NCBI RefSeq assembly: GCF_020382885.2
Contig: NC_058508.1
Location: 7,060,055 to 7,124,054, forward strand
DNA from: Scatophagus argus
Lineage: Eukaryota > Chordata > Actinopteri > Scatophagidae
Length of the DNA stretch: 64,000 bases
Direction of reading: 5' to 3'
Shown: in pieces, positions 52,262-61,110 of the stretch
Position numbering within the stretch: position 1 is the first letter of the stretch
Layout of the letters: each line of letters opens with the position of its first letter
Notes under the pieces: generated by a model
Told to the model about the DNA's origin: nothing
The model's database searches: none
Seen by the model: the letters and a program-made list of their open reading frames with translations, nothing else
Position numbers and translations under genes: made by a program

Positions 52262-53243
52262 GTGAGTAACACTTCAGACATAAACTCAGGCACTAATCCT
52301 TGTAGACTAACTTGAAACCCAAGAAATAGTAAGAAGGAGTGGCTCAGTCTGGTGGAAACAGGAATATAGAGTGACTCAAATCAGCAAGTGTGCTGGTGCC
52401 ACATACTATCCAGTGTCACTTTGTCTTTAAAATTCTACACACTGAAAAACTTCTTTTGCTAAGTTTGGACAAAAGGCAAATTAAAATACTTGGTTAAATA
52501 CCGATTTTACAAGGCTTCCTGGTGATGTGATCTTCTGAGTGTATGCAAGACAGTTCTCAAGACAGTCCTCAAGACAGTTCTCCAAGTCTAAAAATGTAGA
52601 AAATTAAGTGAACATTGTCAACATGAGGATGTTTCTTTCCTTTTTGTGATACAAACCAGACGAGTTGTTTGGCTGAATTGTTTCTCAATGTATTTTCAGT
52701 TGTGGTTAGACTTTATTTTTCTAAACTCATCATTCATTGAACCAGATCTTAACCAAATAAGCCCAACCAGCACCAGACTCTCCAACCACACCAAGTGTGG
52801 TAACCAGAAGAAACAAATTATGTCGCTGTAATTTATGACCAAAAGCTGTTCTTATGCGGGACAAGTGAGCTGAGCGTTTGGTCATATTGGGCAGACGTAC
52901 AGTACTGGCTGACAGGGAGGCCAAAAACAGAACAGGATGGAGATGGGGACTTGACTCTGCATCCATATTGGCATGTTTCAGTGTAGATTCAAAAGCAAAC
53001 CGTGGGCAGACAGTGGATGAATAGCTGGCTCTGGTCGTGTGGCGAATGGATTATACACACATTCTCTGCACGATGAACAACCACATGTTTGTGTTTTCTC
53101 TTCTCACTGTCTGCTCATTTTAATTTTTTTTCCTCTGCTTTTACAGTGGATCCTAAACTGGAATTTAAACTCAACTGACGCATAGCCAGAGCTCAGACAT
53201 TTTCATTCAAATTAAAGGGAAATTACAAAGGTTTTCTGCCACC

Positions 53244-56200
53244 ATGAGTCTGGGAAAACTGCCAGGGATCAAAGGCCTTGTGTCTGGCTCTCAGGGGAAA
53301 CGTCGCTTCAAGAGCGAGCTCTCTGTGGACATGATCAGCCCGCCGCTGGGTGACTTCCGACATACCATGCATGTTGGCCGTGGTGGGGATGTGTTCGGTG
53401 ACACTTCCTTCCTGAGCAACTATGGGGGCATCAGGGAGCCAGGAAGTCCAGATTCTGCAAACAGCTCCAAGACTGGGTTCTTCACACGTACTTTTCGGCA
53501 CGTGCGGAAGAACTCTGTGCCGCGGCCACGAGGTGGCTCCCGTGACTTGACATCCCCTCCACCAGACATCTCACCCATCATCAAGAATGCCATCTCCCTG
53601 CCCCAGCTGAACATGGACTCGCCCAATGGGTGCCTACAGAGGGTGCTGTTCCCCAGCTCCATCAGCTCAACAGATGGTTCCTTCTGCACATATGGTAAGA
53701 TAACATAAATACTCAGCACAGGATAGTATTTATGTGAAATCAAATCAACTTCAACTGTGTGTGTCTTCACATCCCATCTCACACAACAGTATATGTCAGT
53801 AAGGCTGCACGGTTAAAGGTGGTCAAGTGGGTTTCAGTTCATTTTGCATCAGAACCCAGATTTGACCTCACTTTGCAAACTAATGTGTTCAGTTACATTT
53901 TATGTGTAGATTCTTTTTTTTTTTTTTTTTTTTTTTTGGATAAGATTCAACAAAGACTGCAATAGATAAAGCATTTAAGCATCAACAGTTGCTAATGCTA
54001 ATTTAATTAGGAGGATTTAAAATATATGTGTGTGTGTGTGGGGGGGGGGGTTATTTTTTATTGGTGTTGTTATCTTTAGGTTATGGTAAACTGGAGGAGA
54101 AAATAATAAGCAAAAAGCTCCTATAAGATCCTGCAACCCAGACAGTATGATCAGTGACCTAGTTATGGGCTGCAGCAGAGGGGCAGAGCAGCACTGCATT
54201 AGTCACCATGACGGGGGAGAAGCCCAAACCGGTGATATACTATATCATTACAGTTGCAGTTCTCACTCTTCACTCTCCAGCAGACCAAATAGCATAAAAA
54301 GCTGCTGAGCTGACTTGGCACAAACAAGACTATAAATGTCAGCGAACACACAAACAGAAAGGGTGAGGTTGCCCTCTGCCTTTCAACATCATTCCCACAT
54401 TCCTCCAAGACAACCGGCAAACAAGCGGGCTTCTTCTGAGTCATCTGAATTCACCTTGGCAACACCTGTACACAGCGAGGTCTATAAACACAAACACGCA
54501 CAGCTGGTTCAGGGGAAAGAGAGAGATACTTAGTGGGTATTTCCTGTCATGTGCGCAGCATTAAAACACCATTCATTATATCTGCTAACCAATCACAACT
54601 TATCAGGCAGCAGCATGCGTAGCCTGGACTGGAAATCCCCACTCTGTCTCCAGATTCCTTACCCAATTCATAAGGAATTTGAACAAAGTGATGTGGCACC
54701 GGCATAAAGAGCCAGTGAGCTGAAGGATGATGGGAGCCTTTTGTCATCAGTGGGTTTCAGTATGTTCTCCAAGTCAGTATTTCCATCCATCTTTTCATAT
54801 TCCTTCGGTTGTTCTTTAATGAAAACATAATGCCAGTATTGCAAAACAAGGCCTACAGTAGGTACTAATTACATATTAATTATATTTAAAAAAACAAAGT
54901 TCTTATACAAAAATGTAAAATCCAGGTTTTGTTATTGCAAAGAAACGCAACAATTTTTAGTTTGAAAAGTCTGAGGGCTAAACCTGAAATTTGAGGAGCA
55001 CTGTTTCATAACAAATGTGATAAACCTCTGTACAAAGAAAAGCAAGTCATTTTAATGTAATTTTATTTTATTCTTCACAAATTAACAAACCTTTATCAAC
55101 TGATCATCGCTCACTCCATTCTGTACTGTAAAGGCAAAGTAGTTTTTTTATGGCTCAGCTTCAGCCTCTTCAAAGGTTCTTGTAGAGGTGGAAAAGTCTG
55201 AAGAGGTATAAACCTCCCATGTCAATTTCTAGTTTCAGGTCACTTCATATTTGTATAACTGTCGGTCTTGTTGTCCATTTCCACCCCCTCTCTGTGGCAT
55301 CATACTTCTTCATCAGCTCCTCCTGTCTGTCTGTCCGTCCAGTAGGCAGAAAATTCAGTCTGTCCTGATAGGGAAATTTCAGCAGTGCCTCTCTGAGTTG
55401 TTACAAGCTGCCATCTTGTGGTGGAAGAGTTAAATTGCTAGACTTCTGTTCTGGTTTTGCTTACAAGTGTTGGCAGAAATTTACACTTTGCAAAGTCATT
55501 TTAAATTAAAACTGTTGTAAAAACATAACTTTACATTTAAATTCTTCAATGACTCCACTACAAAATCCAACTGCTGCCCTTTAAACATTTCTTGTTACAC
55601 ACTTACATTGAGGTTATTCATTTATGATATAATGCTGTCTTAAAAAGTTCAAGTGTATGTTCTTTTTTCATCCTTGCGACTTTTGCATGTGTTCTGCTTC
55701 TGTCTGTTTGCAGGTCTGCAGTCTGGATTTGTCACTCTCCCTCGTCTCTCTCGTCTTGACAGACAATTTCAAAATGAAGACATCCAGAAAGGGTCTCCAT
55801 CAGACAGTGGCGGCATCACACTGACACGCTCAGACTCCCTCACTTCGTTCACTGTAGACCTTGGCCCTTCCCTTATGACTGAGGTACTGAGCTTGATTGA
55901 CAACCCCAGCGGCCTTCAGATGTCAGATCACAGTCAGGCTCCAGGCGAGGAAGAGAAAGGAGAGGGCGAGAAAGAGGAAGAAGAGGATGACAGCTCTCTG
56001 ACACAGACGCCTGTGCAGAGCCCCGGCTTGACGTCACCCAACTTTTCCATGGGTAGTGGGTCATTCAGCAGGAACATGAACAACAGGGGGCACTCCTGTA
56101 GCTCTACCTGGACAGAGCAAGAGGAGGAGAGGAGGTCTCTGAGGACACCAGACGTGTGCGCTGGGTCTCCTCAGAGAGCCGAGCCTGCAATGGAGGCAGA

Positions 56201-56360
56201 GAGGTTCCAGAGGGCAGCTGACGTGCTGTCTCGTCATTATGGCGGAGAATCACTCACAAAGGGAACGAGGATGAGCAACTGCACCACCTCCCCTGCCCGT
56301 TCACACAGCCGTAAAACACCGTATGCCTTCTCTGAGGAGGAAGAAGAGATTAAAGTCTAG
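53244..56360 (+). CDS. cdc42ep1: Cdc42 effector protein 1 (BORG5)
   Basis: Binds GTP-loaded Cdc42 and septins and shapes actin and septin filaments at the cell cortex. Two coding exons, 53244-53694 and 55714-56360, give 365 residues. The leader part of the first exon starts at the acceptor at 53146/53147, and the start codon has a strong context (GCCACCATGAG). Residues 31-45 hold the CRIB motif ISPPLGDFRHTMHVG, followed by GRGGDVFGDTSFLSN. The second BORG block is SPIIKNAISLPQLN near 110-123, and the third is RSDSLTSFTVDLGPSLMTEV, early in exon 2. An acidic stretch and the C-terminal EEEEEIKV follow. The N-terminus MSLGKL matches CDC42EP1 rather than CDC42EP4, and the card10 neighbour agrees. 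The 2.0-kb intron contains a poly-T run near 53912-53938. Confidence 0.95.
54951..55035 (+). repeat. cdc42ep1 intron segment, duplicated downstream (copy A1)
   Basis: About 85 bases closely match 58371-58460, including GAGGAGCACTGTTTCATAAC and GTGATAAACCTCTGT, with a small insertion in the second copy. Together with the 56534/59272 pair this marks a tandem duplication. Confidence 0.75.
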
Positions 56361-56402
56361 ATGTTGAAACTCTATGAAAGAGAACAGAAACTGCACTTGT
56401 CT

Positions 56403-56408
56403 AATAAA
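56403..56408 (+). terminator. cdc42ep1: candidate cdc42ep1 polyadenylation signal
   Basis: AATAAA 43 bases after the stop codon. If it is used, the 3' untranslated region is very short. A longer transcript would run toward the Tc1 element at 56650. Confidence 0.4.
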
Positions 56409-56649
56409 ATCATAAAAACTGTCCAGCAAACTGAGTTCTTGGTTCAGTTCAAGTCAGAGAGGCTGAACATTGACATATTCTGTTGTTCCTCCATAAAACA
56501 TTCTTCCATTTATCACATGTATGGACATGTGGGCAACCATCAGATCCTGGTCTTTGTTCGGTTTCTGCAGTTTGGATGTTTGATGCCGATCTTGACCCTG
56601 GACCTGATCCCCTCTGCAGTACATTGCTGCCGTGACGTGGAGAGAAATG

Positions 56650-58210
56650 CAGTGCATCCGGAAAATATTGACACCACTTCGCTTTTTGCATATTTTGTTA
56701 TGTTACAGTTTCTAAAATGGATTAAATTCATTTTTTTCCCTTAAAGTTCTGCATAAAACACCAGATACTGACAAAGTGAAACAAGTTTGCTTTCATTTTT
56801 TTGCAAATTTATTAACAATAAAAAAAACAAAAAATATAACATGTACACAAGTATTGACACCCTGTGATCAATACTTTGTTGAAGCTCCTTTGGCAGCAAT
56901 TACAGCCTCGACTCTTTTTGTGTATGATCCTATAAGCTTGGTACACTTATTTTTGGGCAGTTTCTCCCACTCTTCAATGCAGAACCTCTCAAGCTCCATC
57001 AGGTTGGATGGGGAGTGTCAGTGTAAAGCCATTTCCAGATATCTCCAGAGAAGTCTGGCCTCTGGCTGGGCCACTCAAGGACATTCACAGAGTTGTCTCG
57101 AAGCCACTCCTTTGTGATGTTGGCTGTATGCTTAGGGTCATTGTCCTGTTGGAAGATAAACCTTCACCCCAGTCTGAGGTCCAGTGCACTCTGGAGCAGG
57201 TTGTCAGCAAGGATGTCTCTGTACATTGCTGCAGTCATCTTTCCCTCAACCCTTACTGGTCTCACAGTTCCCGCTGTCGCAAAACATCCCCACAGCATGA
57301 TGCTGCCACCACCATGCTACACAGTAGGAATGGTATTGGCCAGGTGATGAGCAGTGTCTGGTTTCCTCCAAACACGATGCTTGTCATTCATGCCAAAGAG
57401 TTCAATCTTTGTTTCATCAGACCAGAGAATTTTGTTTCTCGTGGTCTGAGAGTCCTTCAGCTGCCTTTTGGCAAACTCCAGATGGGCTTTCATATGCATT
57501 TTACTGAGGAGTGGCTTCTGTCTGGCCACTCTACCATACAGGCCTGATTGGTGGAGTGCTGCAGAAATGGCTGTTCTCCACAGAGCAATGCTGAAACTCT
57601 GTCAGAGTTGACTCTGTCACTCAGTTTAGTTGGGCAGCCAGCTCCAGGAGGGCCCTGGTGGTTCCAGACTTTTTCCACTTATGGATTATGGAGGCCACTG
57701 TCCTCTTTGGGACCTTTAATGTGGCAGAAATCTTTCTGTACCCTTCCCCAGATCTGTGCCTCGACACAACACTGTCTCAGAGGTCTACAGACAATTGCTT
57801 TGACTTCATGGCTTGGTTTGTGCTCTGACATGCACTGTCAACTCTGAGGGCTTATATAGACAGGTGTGTGCCTTTCCAAATAATGCCCAATCAGCTGAAT
57901 TTACCACAGGTGGACTCAACTCAAGTTGTAGAAACTTCTGAAGGATGATCAATGGAAACCGGATGCACCTGAGCTCAATTTTGAGTGTCATGGCAAAGGG
58001 TGTGCATACTTATGTACATGTTACATTTTTTGTTTTTCGTTTTTAATACATTTGCAAAAAATTCAAGCAAACTTGTTTCACTTTGACATTATGAGGTATT
58101 TTGTGTAGAATTTTGAGTGAGAAATTTGATTTAATCTATTTTGGAATGAGACTGTAACATAACAAAATGTGCAAGAAGCGAAGCAGTGTGAATACTTTTC
58201 AAATGCACTG
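56650..58210 (-). mobile_element. full-length but inactive Tc1-like transposon
   Basis: About 1560 bases with imperfect terminal inverted repeats of roughly 200 bases, beginning CAGTGCATCCGGAAAATATT at the left and, read inward, CAGTGCATTTGAAAAGTATT at the right. TA follows the right end; the left flank reads TG, probably a mutated TA. The transposase lies on the minus strand. It starts near 57811 with MKSKQLSVDL and is stopped at once by TGA. Later pieces are KILWSDETKIELFG and VWRKPDTAHHLANTIPTV. Several frameshifts and stops make it a pseudogene. It sits about 290 bases past the cdc42ep1 stop codon. Confidence 0.9.
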
Positions 58211-58370
58211 TAAGTGGCAAAGATGTCTGACCTGCTCTAATTCTATGCATAATAGTTGACTAAATATACTATAGGGCATTGAAATTTGAATGGACTTTGA
58301 GTTTTATATTTTTTCACACTGTATTCACCACATCCTTATCATGTTTAAGAGCAAAATGTATTTTACATAA

Positions 58371-58460
58371 CAATTTTTAATTTGAAAAGTCCGGGGGGTG
58401 AAGCTAAACCTGAGAATTTGAGGAGCACTGTTTCATAACAAATGTGATAAACCTCTGTGC
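58371..58460 (+). repeat. duplicate of cdc42ep1 intron segment (copy A2)
   Basis: Second copy of the segment at 54951-55035, in the same orientation, about 3.4 kb downstream and beyond the Tc1 element. It carries no coding sequence. Confidence 0.75.
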
Positions 58461-59214
58461 AATGTAAATAAATTAACTGGAATCAGGAATCACTGTGTTG
58501 TACAAACTTAGCGGTTAACAGTTGTGCAATTACAGCTCATATTCCTCTGAGGTCTATGTGATGACTTCACCTGTAATATGTTTATAGCACCCTTTACCAA
58601 ACTTTTATCAGTATTAGCTAAGTCTTTATTTTCTAAAGTGATAAGGCTGATGTAATAAAGGCCTGATTTGCAGTTTGTCGTGTCATTTCATGAAATTTCA
58701 ACTTTCATTTTCAAAAACATTTTGTTAAACAAAGACATTTTAATCAAACTCTGTCTCCTGATAATAATTTGTTCTAATTAGTAAGTACACGTCCAACAGG
58801 CACAGAGCAAGTTTGGCACCCAGCTGGAAACCTCATGGCTGCCTGTTGAACTCACTGCATAACATTTATTGGTTGGGTGGTGACACACTGATGCCCTTTA
58901 TATATGAAAGCTTCACACTATCTCATCTAAAAATGCTTACTTTTCCCCTCTTATCTTGCTCTGCAAAACTGAAACTCATCATAAAATATAGGATAAATCT
59001 TTATGGTTTCCCTGTTGGGACACCTAGTTCTTGTAACAGCACAAGGACAGAAATGAGGACACATATAGAATGTAAGCTACATAAATGATTGACATATCAC
59101 CTTTGTTTGAAAGGTAGAGAATACAAAAAGTTGACGTGAATGTACTATAAATATATCATTTTTGCAAAAACAGTAAAAACCTGTAGTACTGAGTTGATCA
59201 ATAACCCTTGCTGC
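58461..59214. other. spacer with no recognised gene
   Basis: A/T-rich DNA between the two duplicate segments A2 and B2. It may be diverged intron sequence of the duplicated cdc42ep1 piece. No coding signal was seen. Confidence 0.45.
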
Positions 59215-59362
59215 TTTCAGATGTCAGGTTAGGAAGACAAAGGAGGGGGAGACGAAGAAGAGGACAACATTCAACCATCTTATCCTGGTTTGTATTCAGT
59301 TTCTGCAGGTCTGATGTTTGATGGTGATTTTGACCCTGGACCTGAACTCCTCTCAATCATTT
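59215..59362 (+). pseudogene. degraded duplicate of the cdc42ep1 exon 2 and 3' region
   Basis: Positions 59272-59362 align with 56534-56625, just past the cdc42ep1 stop codon; shared runs include TTGACCCTGGACCTGA and CAACCATC. The preceding 59218-59270 (CAGATGTCAG, then a GA-rich stretch) resembles the acidic-tract part of cdc42ep1 exon 2 near 55917-55990. The rest of that exon is missing and no open frame remains. It is best explained as a decayed partial tandem copy. Confidence 0.55.
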
Positions 59363-60022
59363 TATGTAACATTAATATGAAAATATTTCTGCATTTCTCT
59401 ATTTCAGTTAATAAAAAATGTCTGCCAGCCAATCACAAATAACGTCAATTAAAAAAGAGAAAAAGAGGGTAGATTATAAAGGGACAAGCTGATGGTGGTC
59501 TGTAAATTCTGTAAATGAAAATGAATTTTTTTGTGCAGCAGACATATTGTTTCTACCCACACATGAATGACCAACAGACACCATGAACATCAGCTGGGTC
59601 TTCATTTCCTTCGGGATCCATATTGTTTGGTGAATTAATTGTTATTCCATAAGACAATATGATGCAATATATACAAAATAAAAGCATAAAATATAGTATG
59701 AATGATTTCTTGTTAAAATTGTTGCATTACCTTCAGAATATTTAATGATTCTGGCAATCCAAATATGACCATAAACTAACAGTGAATTGGAATTTATAAG
59801 CTCATTCTGAAGTTTGCGAAGTTCTCATATATGTAAAGTTTTATGAATTGATTGTTTTATTTATTGGCCAGTAGGACAGCAGAACAATGTCATTGTCATT
59901 GCCACTGACCACTTCCACATTGCACATGATAACTTCAACAGTCAATATAACACTTTAGAGAAGTGCAGCTTAAAAAACAGATATCCATTAGAAAGTATGT
60001 AACTTTGTAAATTGCATTGTTC
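59363..60022. other. spacer left of the palindromic promoter
   Basis: A/T-rich sequence lying downstream of the left-pointing promoter copy. I searched the minus strand for GVIN-like exons or any conserved protein and found none. Confidence 0.5.
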
Positions 60023-60091
60023 ACCTGTCCTCTCTGCTGTTCAGAAATCTGCCTCTGCCTTTCTTTTATACTAGTGAGGGCATAAAGTAAA

Positions 60092-60105
60092 GTGAAAGTG
60101 AAACA
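60092..60105 (+). promoter_or_regulatory. ISRE-like element, left arm (mirror copy)
   Basis: GTGAAAGTGAAACA, the exact mirror of the site at 60250-60263. It could act as a second enhancer site for the GVIN gene or drive leftward transcription. Confidence 0.7.
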
Positions 60106-60249
60106 TCTATAACTCCTGATTTGAGTCATGAAACATCCCATGAAACAACCTCAAACTTTCACTTTGAGTGAAAGAGTTAGAGATGTTTCAAAGTGAAAGT
60201 TTGAGGTTGTTTCATGGGATGTTTCATGACTCAAATCAGGAGTTATAGA

Positions 60250-60263
60250 TGTTTCACTTTCAC
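60250..60263 (-). promoter_or_regulatory. ISRE-like element, right arm
   Basis: TGTTTCACTTTCAC fits the interferon-stimulated response element (AGTTTCNNTTTCNC/T) except at its first base. It lies about 20 bases upstream of the TATA box of the GVIN promoter, where STAT1/STAT2/IRF9 or IRF dimers would act. Confidence 0.75.
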
Positions 60264-60284
60264 TTTACTTTATGCCCTCACTAG

Positions 60285-60292
60285 TATAAAAG
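60285..60292 (+). promoter_or_regulatory. TATA box of the GVIN promoter
   Basis: TATAAAAG, followed about 30 bases later by the expected start region near 60317. The mirror copy, reading CTTTTATA on the plus strand, is at 60063-60070. Confidence 0.7.
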
Positions 60293-60316
60293 AAAGGCAG
60301 AGGCAGATTTCTGAAC

Positions 60317-60439
60317 AGCAGAGAGGACAGGTTTGTGAGGGGCAAACTTTCAACTCACATCGTGATCTTCAAAGTCACTGGAAGGATTGAAAGAAGCAGC
60401 ACATCTACATGAAACAGGCAGAACTACTAAAACACAAAG
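60317..60439 (+). other. GVIN first noncoding exon (approximate start)
   Basis: It runs from the inferred start site 25-30 bases after the TATA box to a consensus donor (AAAG then GTGAGT, boundary 60439/60440). It would splice to the acceptor near 61093, shortly before the start codon at 61111. It includes the end of the inverted repeat. Confidence 0.6.
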
Positions 60440-61110
60440 GTGAGTTTAGTGATCACTGATGTAGTCATTCATTGTACAATTTTAAAAACCAAAATCAGAT
60501 TTAAGTTTAGATTAGAGCTTAGTTACTTTGAACAAATTAACCTCTGTTGAAATCAAACTCAAACATTGCCAGACCCTCACATACATTCATTATGGTTTGC
60601 AGCGGACTAGTCTAGTCATAAATTAGCAAAGTTATGAATTATAAAATCATATTTATAAAAATTTAACAAAATTTTCATTTGGCCTATGTTTCAAAATGTT
60701 TTGCTTTTGTATAATAGAAGTGCTTCATCACTGTGACTTAAAAAAAATGTTTCTGCTGTTGTTGTTCACCTTGGAATCAGGTTGTCAGCACAAAATGCAT
60801 AAACCTTTTAATTATTATCTTCATGTGATGTGTGGTGCCGAAGCCCTTCATCAGATATGAAAGAAGTGCAGAGACACATCTTATTAAGTATCTGTGCAGA
60901 GGGCCGCCTGACAGGTCATGAGACTACAGAGTTATAAAATGAAAATTTGTGTAAAATGTAGCAATTTTCCACAAAGATTAATAAGATTTTTATTGTTTCT
61001 TGTTACTCATTCAGTTTGAATGGTGATTCATACTTTGAGTGCAGGTTTATCATAGTATGTGTCTAACTGACTTTGTCCTATGACTCTATAAAGCATGAAG
61101 AACACATAAG

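Larger units (their letters stand above)
60023..60332. repeat. perfect 144-bp inverted repeat carrying mirrored ISRE/TATA promoters
   Basis: Left arm 60023-60166 and right arm 60189-60332 are exact reverse complements over all 144 bases, with a 22-bp spacer (60167-60188). Each arm contains an ISRE-like element, an additional IRF-type motif at the inner end (CAAAGTGAAAGTTTG in the right arm) and a TATAAAAG box. The right promoter points to the GVIN gene; the left points away from it. The perfect identity implies a very recent duplication, active gene conversion or an assembly artefact. Confidence 0.95.

Noticed and set aside
57008-57847. Plus-strand open frames over the Tc1 element
   Set aside because: They are the antisense of the transposase pseudogene, whose true motifs (WSDETKIELFG) are on the minus strand.
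59363-60022. A second, divergent GVIN gene left of the palindrome
   Set aside because: No GVIN-like exon, start or donor matching the known first exon was found on the minus strand here.
59935-60141. Minus-strand open frame across the left arm
   Set aside because: It reads through promoter sequence (TATA and ISRE) and has no similarity or conserved composition.
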